DNA of 46,188 bases from NCBI GenBank assembly GCA_964459805.1, contig CAYWOD010000004.1:1-46188 (forward strand), in the 5' to 3' direction. The notes below the pieces were generated by a model, which was given only the letters and a program-made list of their open reading frames with translations, searched no databases and was not told the origin of the DNA. Made by a program: the position numbers and the translations under genes. Below are positions 7,959 to 16,600 of the stretch, in pieces. The DNA is from DAOVRL01 sp964459805 (GTDB taxonomy: Bacteria; Planctomycetota; Phycisphaerae; Sedimentisphaerales; Anaerobacaceae). Numbering within the stretch: the stretch's first letter is position 1; the number at the start of each line of letters is the position of its first letter.

Positions 7959-8954
7959 ATGAGCGGAAGAACGATTGGTATTATCATAATTGGGTGTTTG
8001 CTGGTTTCTGCGGGCCCCCTGTGGGCTGGCGGCAGAGCGGACGAGAAAGCGAAAGATCATTTGCTGCGGATTTACCTGCTGAGGGAAGTTGCGATTGAGA
8101 GTAATGTACCGAGTTTGGGTCAAATCGGCATAATTCACGGCGCCGAATCTCTCGTTGCGAAGGCGAGCAAGATAGTCTTAGGGCGGATTTCGGTGCCGGG
8201 CCAGCAGGTTACGATTGACAGGGTGGCAGTGTTGAGCAGGCTGGCCTGTAATGGGATCCCTGCGTCAAGGGTGAAACTGACCGGTGCGGAGAAGATACGA
8301 GTACGTCAACAAGGTCAAATTATCAGGGGTGGTGAATTCGTTGATTTGGCCCGGTCATTTTTTGACAGGAATCCACCCGCAGGCTCGATTTGCCAATCGG
8401 AGATGATACGTGGCCCGAAAGATTTGATTCTTGAGGGAGCTCGCAAGGACATAAAGCTGCTTCCCCGTCTGGTCAGGAGCGCCGTGCCGAATCAGGCAAG
8501 GGTCCAAATTGCCGTAATTGCGGGGGGCAAAGAGATTGGAAGGCGCGAGGTGAGCTTCCGCTTTAAGTATAACAGTCGCAGAGTGGTGACACTGGTTGAT
8601 ATCCCGGGCGGTGCGGTCATCAGCCCTGAGAACGTGAAAGTGGAAAAGACGGTATCGAGCTATCCCGAGCCTGCCAGTTGGACTGTGCCTTACGGTTTCG
8701 TTGCCAAGCGTCGGCTGGCTGCGAACACCGTGATTCGCTCGAACATGGTGGGTCCGGTCAAGCCGCCGATTGTCGTCAAGCGCAACCAAAACGTTGTCAT
8801 TCGGATTGATGCGGGCGGACTTGTTGTTACGGCGATGGGACGGAGCGTAGAAGAAGGCAGGGCAGGCGAATACATAAGGGTCCGGAACGTGGACTCGCAG
8901 CGAATAATCTTGGCCAAGGTCAATGAAGACGGAACTGTGGAACCGATTTTTTAG
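7959..8954 (+). CDS. flgA: FlgA, P-ring assembly chaperone
   Basis: Periplasmic chaperone that helps FlgI assemble into the P ring. A signal peptide occupies the first ~24 residues (hydrophobic IGIIIIGCLLVSAGPLWAGG). The C-terminal half has the SAF/FlgA domain: DIPGGAVISPENVKVEK, then RRLAANTVIRSNMVGP, then VVKRNQNVVIRIDAGGLVVT. Two adjacent ATGs exist (7956, 7959). AAGAGGT is better spaced for the second. At 331 residues it is longer than enteric FlgA (~220) because of an extra N-terminal part. It precedes flgH and flgI. Confidence 0.9.
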   Translation: MSGRTIGIIIIGCLLVSAGPLWAGGRADEKAKDHLLRIYLLREVAIESNVPSLGQIGIIHGAESLVAKASKIVLGRISVPGQQVTIDRVAVLSRLACNGIPASRVKLTGAEKIRVRQQGQIIRGGEFVDLARSFFDRNPPAGSICQSEMIRGPKDLILEGARKDIKLLPRLVRSAVPNQARVQIAVIAGGKEIGRREVSFRFKYNSRRVVTLVDIPGGAVISPENVKVEKTVSSYPEPASWTVPYGFVAKRRLAANTVIRSNMVGPVKPPIVVKRNQNVVIRIDAGGLVVTAMGRSVEEGRAGEYIRVRNVDSQRIILAKVNEDGTVEPIF

Positions 8955-8965
8955 AAGGAGAAACA

Positions 8966-9583
8966 ATGAGAAGTAAAGTAGTCGCGGCGCTTGTTCTTAT
9001 ACTCTTCTTGCTCTGTGAGGGTAACTGCCTTCTGGCCGACTCAATATGGGCCAAGAGGGACAGGAATATGAGGAGCATGTATGTCGATGATGTGGCCCGT
9101 CAGATAGGTGATATTCTGACCGTCAAAATCAGAGAGGCCAGCAAGGTTGATAACAAGGCAAAGAGAGATCTCAAGAAGGAGACCGACAGATCTACCACGT
9201 TTAACGGAGAGCTTAACATCGACCACGTTCTGCCGAGCATGCCTGGTTTTACGATGGCGGCAGGATCGAGTAACGAGCTCAAGAGCAAGGCTGATTACAA
9301 AGATGAGCGCAGCTTTGTTGATAGCGTTACGGTAGTTGTGGTGGACATTCTACCCAACAGCAACCTTGTGATAATGGGAACGCGCAGCCGCAACATTTCC
9401 GGTGACGTACAAACGATTGAAGTAAGCGGCATAGTCCGCCCGAGCGACATTGCATTTGACAACACGGTCAGGAGCGAGCAGATAGCGAACTGCCGGATTG
9501 TCAACAAGAACGGCGGCATTGCGGAGCCGTATAACAGGCAAGGTTGGCTTGGCAGGTTGTTTGACATACTCTGGCCGTTTTAG
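8966..9583 (+). CDS. flgH: FlgH, L-ring protein
   Basis: Outer-membrane L-ring subunit, 205 residues. It has a hydrophobic N-terminal signal (VVAALVLILFLLCEG). Two cysteines lie near its end, but neither has a good lipobox, so lipidation is doubtful. FlgH features: DDVARQIGDILTVKIREASK near residues 35-55, then NLVIMGTRSRNISGDVQTIE and VSGIVRPSDI in the C-terminal half. AGAAGGAG precedes the ATG. A complete L ring implies a diderm envelope. Confidence 0.94.
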   Translation: MRSKVVAALVLILFLLCEGNCLLADSIWAKRDRNMRSMYVDDVARQIGDILTVKIREASKVDNKAKRDLKKETDRSTTFNGELNIDHVLPSMPGFTMAAGSSNELKSKADYKDERSFVDSVTVVVVDILPNSNLVIMGTRSRNISGDVQTIEVSGIVRPSDIAFDNTVRSEQIANCRIVNKNGGIAEPYNRQGWLGRLFDILWPF

Positions 9584-9630
9584 GTTCATTTTTGGCGTTG
9601 TGTGTTACGTCTTTTTGAAAGAGTAAGCTT

Positions 9631-10737
9631 ATGAGATTCCGTTTGATACTTGTGTTTGCAATTCTACTTAGCGTGGTTGAGTGCGGACGGTCTGAGCGAA
9701 TAAAGGATATCGTTGATATCCAGGGTGTTCGCAGCAATCCGCTCACGGGCATAGGATTAGTTGTTGGTTTGGCCGATACCGGAGACAAGACTCTGGCGTC
9801 GCAGCAAATACTGACGAACATATTCAGAAATTCCGGGCTGGTGCTTTTGCCCAGTGACTTTACGGGCGGCAACGTTGCCGTTGTTATGGTGACGGCTGAT
9901 TTGGGTCCGTTCGCCCGCGAGGGCTCGCGCATTGACGTTGACGTTTCTTCGATAGGTGACGCCAAGAGCCTTCAAGGTGGAATGCTGCTGCCGACGCCGC
10001 TGCGTGGTCTTGACAGTCAGGTTTACGCCGAGTCGCACGGTGCGGTATTCATTGGCGGGTGGTCTGCGGCGGGCAAACAAGCTTCCATAACCAAGAACCA
10101 TCCGACTGTGGGGCGGATACCGGGCGGGGCGCTCGTTGAAAAGGAGGAGATAGCGACGTTTGTGGAGAACATCGGCGAGGAGAGGTTTGTCACGCTTAAT
10201 CTTAGAAACAACGATTTCTCAACGGCCGGGCGTATCAGCAGGGCCATCAGCGAGGTCCACGCGGGCAGCGCGGCGGTGGTTGATGCCGGGACTATCCGGG
10301 TCAAGATCCCGGCTGAGGTTGATGAGAGCGGGATAGCCGGGTTTATTGACGAGGTTACGATGCCCGACGTAAAGGTGGATGTGCCGGCGATTGTAGTTAT
10401 CAACGAGCGCACGGGGACGATTGTGGTTGGAGAGAAGGTGGGCATATCCGAAGTGGCGGTTTCGCAGGGCGGTCTGGTTGTCAAGATCAAAGAGACGGAA
10501 ATAGTCTCTCAGCCAACCGCGCCTTTCTCCGAGGGCGCGACAACGGAGAAAGTACCTGAAACGCTAATAGGCGTGGAAGAGAAGGAGGGTTATCTGGTTC
10601 CGGTGCCGCGAGTGGTAACAGTGTCGGATTTGGCCAAGGCGCTTAATGCGATAGGAGCGACTCCGGGAGACTTGATAGCGATATTCAATGCCTTGCGTAA
10701 GGCCGGCGCCCTTCAGGCCAGGCTGGAGATAATGTAG
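9631..10737 (+). CDS. flgI: FlgI, P-ring protein
   Basis: Periplasmic ring subunit around the rod, 368 residues, normal for the family. A signal peptide covers about 20 residues. FlgI hallmarks: IKDIVDIQGVRSNPLTGIGL and VVGLADTGDKT, GGNVAVVMVTADLGPFAREG, and the C-terminal VSDLAKALNAIGATPGDLIA. It lies 47 bases after flgH and 10 before the flgJ-like gene. Confidence 0.96.
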   Translation: MRFRLILVFAILLSVVECGRSERIKDIVDIQGVRSNPLTGIGLVVGLADTGDKTLASQQILTNIFRNSGLVLLPSDFTGGNVAVVMVTADLGPFAREGSRIDVDVSSIGDAKSLQGGMLLPTPLRGLDSQVYAESHGAVFIGGWSAAGKQASITKNHPTVGRIPGGALVEKEEIATFVENIGEERFVTLNLRNNDFSTAGRISRAISEVHAGSAAVVDAGTIRVKIPAEVDESGIAGFIDEVTMPDVKVDVPAIVVINERTGTIVVGEKVGISEVAVSQGGLVVKIKETEIVSQPTAPFSEGATTEKVPETLIGVEEKEGYLVPVPRVVTVSDLAKALNAIGATPGDLIAIFNALRKAGALQARLEIM

Positions 10738-10747
10738 GAGTAGATTT

Positions 10748-11086
10748 ATGGAGAGCGCCGCCAAATTGCTATTAACCGAAGCCGTTCCGCTGCCGGCTAC
10801 GTTGAAAGAGCCGGATAAGATCGCCGGCGCTTCGGAAGCGAAGAAGATACAGGCGGCCAAGGATTTTGAGTCGGTTCTTATCGCTAAGCTTTTGGACGCG
10901 ATGAAAAACACTATCGGGGATTGGGGATTGGAGAAAGACGGGGTGTCCAAGCAGGTGCGAGGAATATTCTGGCTGTACTTAGCGAGGGACATTGCGAACA
11001 ACGGCGGCTTTGGAATGTGGAAGGATATATGCCAGTCTCTTAACAGTTCAGGCCAGGCGGATAACAAGGTGGAGGCGGCTGGGTAG
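10748..11086 (+). CDS. flgJ: FlgJ-type rod-binding protein (no muramidase domain)
   Basis: 112 residues matching only the N-terminal rod-cap half of FlgJ: KIQAAKDFESVLIAKLLDAM, then a GGFGMWKDI tail. The peptidoglycan hydrolase domain of enteric FlgJ is absent, as in many non-enteric phyla, so rod penetration of the wall must use another enzyme. It is placed right after flgI, the usual position. Confidence 0.85.
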   Translation: MESAAKLLLTEAVPLPATLKEPDKIAGASEAKKIQAAKDFESVLIAKLLDAMKNTIGDWGLEKDGVSKQVRGIFWLYLARDIANNGGFGMWKDICQSLNSSGQADNKVEAAG

Positions 11087-11092
11087 CAGTCT

Positions 11093-11614
11093 ATGGAATC
11101 TACGATAGTTGGAACGATAGACAAAGTTGACGAGCTGCTGGCAGTTCTCGATGAGGACATCCGGCACGTGCGGGAAAGCTTGTCTCGGCTTGATGAGCTG
11201 CGCAGCTTGGTTATTAAACGGGACGAAGCGGCTTTGGGCAGACTGCTTGAGACTATTGGGGACGAATCGGATAGTTGCTGCGCCAATGGATCGAAACGGC
11301 AGTCGTTACGAGAAGAGTTGGCTGCTGCTTCAGGTTGCAGCGTTGCCGAGATGACGCTCTCGCGGCTTGAGGCGATGCTTCCGGGCGAGAAGCAAGTTCA
11401 GGTGGCGCAGAGAAAGGCAGAATTGAGGTCGTTGACCGAAAAACTCAAGAGGGAGCATTTGAAGACAACGATGCTTCTATCGGATTGCGCCAGGTTCAAC
11501 AGTGCCCTTCTTAGAAGCGTTCTTGAGCTGGGAAGGACGGGAGCCGTTACGTATAGTCCCGATGGGGCTACCAAACATCAAACGGATACAATTTTTGTCA
11601 GTTTGCAGTTCTAA
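11093..11614 (+). CDS. flgN: FlgN-family export chaperone
   Basis: 173-residue, mostly helical protein rich in Leu, Glu and Arg, with FlgN-like heptads (VDELLAVLDEDIRHVRESLS; SLTEKLKREHLKTTMLLSDC). FlgN binds FlgK and FlgL in the cytoplasm before export. Sequence conservation in this family is low, and the call relies partly on its place directly before flgK. It follows flgJ by 6 bases. Confidence 0.75.
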   Translation: MESTIVGTIDKVDELLAVLDEDIRHVRESLSRLDELRSLVIKRDEAALGRLLETIGDESDSCCANGSKRQSLREELAAASGCSVAEMTLSRLEAMLPGEKQVQVAQRKAELRSLTEKLKREHLKTTMLLSDCARFNSALLRSVLELGRTGAVTYSPDGATKHQTDTIFVSLQF

Positions 11615-11642
11615 CAGGTTGGTGCCTGAGCAGGGATAACAA

Positions 11643-13628
11643 ATGCCGGATTACTCCATAGGTATTAGTGGTCTTTATGCAGCCAAGAAGGCGCTTGAGG
11701 TGATAGGCAACAATATTGCCAATGCGGCTACTGAAGGCTACCACCGCGAAAGGATAGAGCTGAGCCCTTCTTTGCCGGTACGGGAAGGCTCGGTGCTGTT
11801 TGGAAGGGGCGTCGAGGTTGAGAGCGTCACCAGGTTGATAGACGGTCTTCTGGAGAAGGAGATTCTTCGGCAGGACTGTTTATTGGGGCACGTTGATCGT
11901 GAGCTTGTCACGCTGCGAACCATTGAAAGCGCATTGGGAGAGCTTTCAGGAGAGGATGGTGGGTTGAACGAGGCGATAGACAGATTTTTCACTGCCTTGC
12001 AGGATCTGAGTGCTCATCCCAGAGATGCCATTCGGCAAAACCAGGCGGTGAGCGATGCGGAGGCGATGGCCGGCCAATTCAGGACGCTGGGCGAATTTCT
12101 GAGCACACTGGAAACGCAGCTCAGACTGGAGACGGAAAACGTAGTGGACTCCATCAACGCACTTACAAGCCAGATTGCAGGGCTCAACGAGAGTATCCAG
12201 GCAGCGGAAATAGGGGGCGGTTCGGCCAACAACCTTTGCGACCAAAGGGATAGGCTGATAGGCGACTTAGCCGAGCTGATTGGTCTGGAGACGCAGAGCA
12301 GGCCGTACGGTGTGGTTGATGTGAACGTTGCGGGAATACCGGTTGTGATGGGTGCTTCTACTCTGGAGCTTGAGGTGGGGCTGGATGAGAGTGCTAAATT
12401 GGGCATTTCGGTTGCCGGTGCGGCGACTTACCATACTGATATTGCCGGGGGAAAGATCGGCGGCTTACTATCGCTAAAGAACGAGCTTGTGTCGGATGTT
12501 CACACGGATCTGGACTCTTTGGCAAAGGCGATAATACAGCAGATAAATCAGTACCACGTTCAAGGGGTCGGTTCGGAGGGCTCCTTTACTGAACTAACCG
12601 GCTGGGTAGTACCGGACGCTGACACAGAATTTGCTGATTACAGTGATCCGTCTGTGGTTGACGGCTCGATATTCATAAGAATTACTAATACCTTAACGGG
12701 AGTGGTAACCCGAGAAGAAGTTACTGTTGATGCAGATGCGGGCGGTGATACGTTGACCACTTTAAAGGATGCCATTGACGCACTTAGTGGTGTGAGTGCA
12801 TCAATTGTCAGTTCAAAGCTGCACATACAGGCTGATGGTGGCTACAAATTCGACTTCTCACCTGCCGTGCTTTCTTCGCCCGAGAGCGACACTTTGAATC
12901 TAAGCGGCACCCCGCCGCCGACCGTATCTGTATCAGGCATCTATACGGGTACGTCGAAAGATACTTTTACGTTCACCGTCTCCGGCACAGGTCCAGTGGG
13001 TAACGATACGTTGCAGCTTGTTGTGACCGACAGTGGCGATAATACTGTTGCCACTCTTAATGTCGGATCGGGTTACGCGGCGGGTGACAAGCTTGATATT
13101 GGCAACGGGATCAAAATCGTCCTTACCACAGGCAATTTAGTTGCAGACGACAGTTTTCAGGTGGAAGCATTTGGCAATACCGACACTTCCGGGGTGTTGG
13201 CAGCGGTTGGGATAAACACGTTTTTCTCCGGCAGCAGTGCCGATGATATGGCGGTCTGTTCGGCTGTATCGGCGGCGCCCGGTCGGGTGGCGGCGGCCCT
13301 CGGCGGCGATATGACCGACAACACGAATGCCTTGCGGATGGCGGCGGTGAAAGACCAGACTATAAGCAGTCTGAGCTCCCTGACGTGCGGGGATTTCTAT
13401 CGGAGGGTAGTAACGAGCGTAGGACAAAAGATTTCAACAAGACAAGTGCGCCAGGATAACATCGAACAGATGGTTCAGAATCTTGGTGACCGGCGGAGCG
13501 ATATAAGCGGTGTTGACATCAACGAAGAGGCGGCCGAGCTGTTGGTTTTCGAGCAAATGTTCCAGGCAATGGCCAAGTATATCGCCATCGTTCAGTCATC
13601 CATGGTGAGCCTTATGGAGGTAATATGA
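11643..13628 (+). CDS. flgK: FlgK, hook-filament junction protein 1
   Basis: 661 residues. The N-terminus ISGLYAAKKALEVIGNNIAN, followed by AATEGYHRERIEL, and the C-terminus VDINEEAAELLVFEQMFQAM are the conserved D0/D1 parts. DQRDRLIGDLAELIG is another family mark. The middle (residues ~360-600) holds inserted surface domains, including GYAAGDKLDIGNGIKI and a segment near 361-403 (LSGVSASIVSSKLHIQADGG) resembling modules in FlgE and FliD. It is in one operon with flgN and flgL. Confidence 0.95.
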   Translation: MPDYSIGISGLYAAKKALEVIGNNIANAATEGYHRERIELSPSLPVREGSVLFGRGVEVESVTRLIDGLLEKEILRQDCLLGHVDRELVTLRTIESALGELSGEDGGLNEAIDRFFTALQDLSAHPRDAIRQNQAVSDAEAMAGQFRTLGEFLSTLETQLRLETENVVDSINALTSQIAGLNESIQAAEIGGGSANNLCDQRDRLIGDLAELIGLETQSRPYGVVDVNVAGIPVVMGASTLELEVGLDESAKLGISVAGAATYHTDIAGGKIGGLLSLKNELVSDVHTDLDSLAKAIIQQINQYHVQGVGSEGSFTELTGWVVPDADTEFADYSDPSVVDGSIFIRITNTLTGVVTREEVTVDADAGGDTLTTLKDAIDALSGVSASIVSSKLHIQADGGYKFDFSPAVLSSPESDTLNLSGTPPPTVSVSGIYTGTSKDTFTFTVSGTGPVGNDTLQLVVTDSGDNTVATLNVGSGYAAGDKLDIGNGIKIVLTTGNLVADDSFQVEAFGNTDTSGVLAAVGINTFFSGSSADDMAVCSAVSAAPGRVAAALGGDMTDNTNALRMAAVKDQTISSLSSLTCGDFYRRVVTSVGQKISTRQVRQDNIEQMVQNLGDRRSDISGVDINEEAAELLVFEQMFQAMAKYIAIVQSSMVSLMEVI

Positions 13629-13655
13629 AAAGTATAATTTGTCCGCGAGGTCCGA

Positions 13656-14849
13656 ATGAGTGGAACACTGAATAACATCTACAACGATGTCAGCTTTGCT
13701 CTGCATCTTCATACTGAGGCGCTATTCCGCCTGCAGGAGCAGGCGTCCACGGGCTCGCGGATCAATCGCGCATCCGATGATCCTTCTGCCGCCTATCGGG
13801 TCCTGGGGCTGAATTCTCAGGAGAGGGTGCTGAAGGGTTATATGAATAATATCTCTCAGGCCGTCGGTACGCTGGAGATCTCTCTGGTCATTGTTGAGGA
13901 CATGATATCGGCCTTCACAGATACAAAGGTACTCCTGACTCAGATTGTCAGCGGCGTTTACGGGCAGGGGGGGCGAGAGAGAATCGCTGAGGTGATCAAC
14001 AGCACATTAGAGCAGATGGTATCGCTGGCAAATACGAGGCATTTGAATGAACACCTCTTTGGGGGAGGCGATACAGGCTCAGCGCCCTACGCGGTGACGC
14101 GCACCAATGGCGAGATCACCAGCGTAACCTACCAGGGCAGTTTCGAGAATCGAGAGATCGAAGTAGCTGCAGGTGTGCAGTCATCGGCCTTTTACGTTGG
14201 AGAGGGGATTTTTCGCTCGAACAGCCGGAGTACGCCTGTCTTTTTAGGCGATACCGGCGCCAAAGCCGGCACAGGGACTTCAAGCGTCAGAGGAGACGTG
14301 TGGTTGACAGTAACTTACAACGAGACCAGCGAAAAATATGAACTCTCTATTGATGACGGCCTGACCACTTTCAGTCCCGATGGTACGGATGACGACAAGA
14401 ACCTGGCCCTAACCGATTCGAGGACCGGGCAAGTCTTGTATGTTGACGCCAGGGAGATAAGCACGGGAGTCGATATGGTTCGCGTACCGGGGACCTACGA
14501 TGTATTTAACACGCTTATCAACATCCGAGACATATTGAGCAATGAGAGGGGGCTTTTGGATGCTCAGCTTCAGGAGCTGCGAAATAATTCTATTGAGTCA
14601 TTAGAAGAGATAAGAAGCTATCTGGCGGAGAAATCCGTTTCGATGGGGTCAAGAATGGGATTCCTTGAAGATCTTAAAGGTACTGTCGAGAACATAAAAT
14701 TTGGCACCGAAGATGAGACGACGATGCTGCAGGAGGCCGACATTGCCCAGATTGCCATCGACATTTCCCGTCGAGAGGTTCTGTATCAAATGTCGCTGTC
14801 GGTGGCCGGGAGGCTTATGTCGATGTCGCTTCTGGATTTCATCAGGTAG
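13656..14849 (+). CDS. flgL: FlgL, hook-filament junction protein 3
   Basis: 397 residues, flagellin-like. The N-terminus LQEQASTGSRINRASDDPSA followed by AYRVLGLNSQER, and the C-terminus TTMLQEADIAQIAIDISRRE, are typical of FlgL. GCGAGGT precedes the ATG. It is the last gene of the rod/hook operon. In related clusters csrA and fliW often follow, but here a 252-base gap and then the glycosyltransferase island follow. Confidence 0.93.
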   Translation: MSGTLNNIYNDVSFALHLHTEALFRLQEQASTGSRINRASDDPSAAYRVLGLNSQERVLKGYMNNISQAVGTLEISLVIVEDMISAFTDTKVLLTQIVSGVYGQGGRERIAEVINSTLEQMVSLANTRHLNEHLFGGGDTGSAPYAVTRTNGEITSVTYQGSFENREIEVAAGVQSSAFYVGEGIFRSNSRSTPVFLGDTGAKAGTGTSSVRGDVWLTVTYNETSEKYELSIDDGLTTFSPDGTDDDKNLALTDSRTGQVLYVDAREISTGVDMVRVPGTYDVFNTLINIRDILSNERGLLDAQLQELRNNSIESLEEIRSYLAEKSVSMGSRMGFLEDLKGTVENIKFGTEDETTMLQEADIAQIAIDISRREVLYQMSLSVAGRLMSMSLLDFIR

Positions 14850-15004
14850 GTATTGATGGGCTAAGTGTGCGGGCTGCGCCGCCGAAATTGTGATTGAGAG
14901 GGAGGGATTGAAAGATGACGGTTTGGAGACATAAGTGTTTGATATTTATACACATCCAATCTTCCGGCGCGTTGTAATCGTGAATAAATGGGGATACGGG
15001 CCGA

Positions 15005-15019
15005 TGGCACGGGATTTGT
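15005..15019 (+). promoter_or_regulatory. Sigma-54-like promoter before the glycosylation island
   Basis: TGGCAC-GGGAT-TTGT has a perfect -24 element and correct spacing, but the -12 box has T where C is usual. The predicted start is near 15031, giving a 70-base leader before the ATG at 15102. It lies in the 252-base gap after flgL, which otherwise holds nothing recognisable. Confidence 0.45.
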
Positions 15020-15101
15020 GTAATAGATACTGAATGTGCATTAGGTCTGTTGGGCGGTGCCGATATGGCGTGGACTGTGAATTAAGTTGGGAGTAAAACG
15101 T

Positions 15102-16541
15102 ATGACAAACCAGACTAATTCGGATCACTACGGGAAGGGCCTGGATCTGGCCGAAGCGGGCAGGCATCAGGAAGCTCTTGAGCATATTCAGGCGTATCTT
15201 CGGACGGCACCCGAAGACGCCGAGGCGCTGAACGACGCAGGGGCCATACTTCACTGCCTGGGCCGTTCGGATGAGGCCATCGATCATTTCATTAAGGGCC
15301 TAAGTCTGAAGCCGGATAGCGGTGAGATACTCTGGAATTTGTCCGAGGCATATATCGCCGTTGGTAAAGCAAGCCAAGCCGCGGAGCTTTTTGACGATAT
15401 GGATCGGATGGGGATATTGAATTCGGAGGTGCTGAACAGAACTGCCGAGGTGTTCCTGAACTGTAACGACAAGGCAAATGCGATTGAGATGCTGCTTCGC
15501 TCGCTTCAAATCTCACCGGAGCAGAATGTTCTTACGCCTATGGTTGAAGTGATTCGTTCCAAGAGGCCCAAGATAGCCTTCTTTTGTGGTGGCGACGGAA
15601 TGACGTTTCTCAACGAAATCGTCGAGTTTATCGAGCGGCGTTTTGAGGTGCGGGTTTTTGAGGGCCGGACGGAGGAGGAGCTCTATGAATTGATGCAGTG
15701 GAGTGATATTTCGTGGTTCGAGTGGTGCACGAATCTCGCGGTTTCCGCCTCAAATAAACCCAAAGTCTGCAAGAACATAATCAGGCTGCATCGCTATGAG
15801 GCCTACGAGCAGTGGCCCCGACAGGTCAATTGGGGCAACATTGACGTTCTGGTAACGGTTGGCAACGCTATTACTTTAGAGACGCTCAAGAGCCAGGTTC
15901 ACGATATAGGAAATCAAACTTCGATCGTTGCCGTTCCAAATGGGGTGAATCTCCGCAAATTTGCGTTCGTTGACCGGCGGCGAGGCAAGAACATTGCTTT
16001 TTTGGGCAATCTGAGGCTGGTAAAGAACCCGGCGTTTGTGCTTCAGTGTATGCAGAAGCTGCACTACATTGACCCTGAGTATCGCTTGTTCTTTGGCGGC
16101 GCCTTTACGGACCGGGTCCTCGAACAATATCTAAGGCACATGGTTGGGGCCCTTGGCCTGGCTGCTGTAGTGTTCTTTGACGGCTGGCAGGCAGATGTGA
16201 ACTACTGGCTCGGGGACAAGCATTACATAGTCTCAACGTCCATCTGCGAAGGGCACCCTGTAGGGATTCTGGAGTCGATGGCCTGTGGGCTCAAGCCCGT
16301 GATTCATAATTTCCTGGGAGCGGAGCAGATTTTCCCATCGGAATTCCTGTTCAATATTGCCGAGGAATTCTGTGAGCAGATTCTTTGCGATACATACGAG
16401 CCTCGAAGGTATCGCAGATTGGTCGAAGAGAAGTATTCGCTGAGGAATCAGTTGAGCGGAATAAACGAAATTTTCGCGGGCTTAGAGGCTCAGATAGATA
16501 CGGAGCTATGGCAGTCGTCGCTCGTCGCCGGTCGCTCGTAG
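15102..16541 (+). CDS. TPR protein fused to a GT4-type glycosyltransferase
   Basis: 479 residues. Residues ~5-135 are about three TPRs (GLDLAEAGRHQEALEHIQAY; NDAGAILHCLGRSDEAIDHF; NLSEAYIAVGKASQAAELFD). The rest is a GT-B glycosyltransferase of the family 4 type: VPNGVNLRKF, NIAFLGNLRLVKNP, and the nucleotide-sugar-binding EX7E motif in EGHPVGILESMACGLKPVIH. Acceptor and sugar are unknown. The ATG at 15102 is chosen because GGGAG precedes it. The C-terminus (SSLVAGRS) runs into an imperfect inverted repeat and may have been altered by it. It is the first gene of the island. I infer protein glycosylation, probably of a flagellar axial protein. Confidence 0.8.
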   Translation: MTNQTNSDHYGKGLDLAEAGRHQEALEHIQAYLRTAPEDAEALNDAGAILHCLGRSDEAIDHFIKGLSLKPDSGEILWNLSEAYIAVGKASQAAELFDDMDRMGILNSEVLNRTAEVFLNCNDKANAIEMLLRSLQISPEQNVLTPMVEVIRSKRPKIAFFCGGDGMTFLNEIVEFIERRFEVRVFEGRTEEELYELMQWSDISWFEWCTNLAVSASNKPKVCKNIIRLHRYEAYEQWPRQVNWGNIDVLVTVGNAITLETLKSQVHDIGNQTSIVAVPNGVNLRKFAFVDRRRGKNIAFLGNLRLVKNPAFVLQCMQKLHYIDPEYRLFFGGAFTDRVLEQYLRHMVGALGLAAVVFFDGWQADVNYWLGDKHYIVSTSICEGHPVGILESMACGLKPVIHNFLGAEQIFPSEFLFNIAEEFCEQILCDTYEPRRYRRLVEEKYSLRNQLSGINEIFAGLEAQIDTELWQSSLVAGRS

Positions 16542-16590
16542 CTTGTATTTCGAGCAACGAATCACGAGAGACGAGCGACGAATCGGAATG
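16513..16590. repeat. Imperfect inverted repeat of GTCGCTCGT/ACGAGCGAC type at a gene end
   Basis: GTCGCTCGTC near 16516 and GACGAGCGAC near 16571 are inverted copies. Between them are further partial copies (GGTCGCTCGT, CGAGCAACGA, ATCACGAGAGACGAG). The block covers the last codons of the GT4 gene and the gap to the next gene. This resembles dispersed simple repeats seen in some Planctomycetota genomes, but that link is from memory only. Confidence 0.5.
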
Positions 16591-16600
16591 ATCAAGAGTT

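Noticed and set aside
14850..15101. csrA or fliW expected after flgL
   Set aside because: No frame in this gap encodes either; the gap holds only the weak sigma-54-like site.
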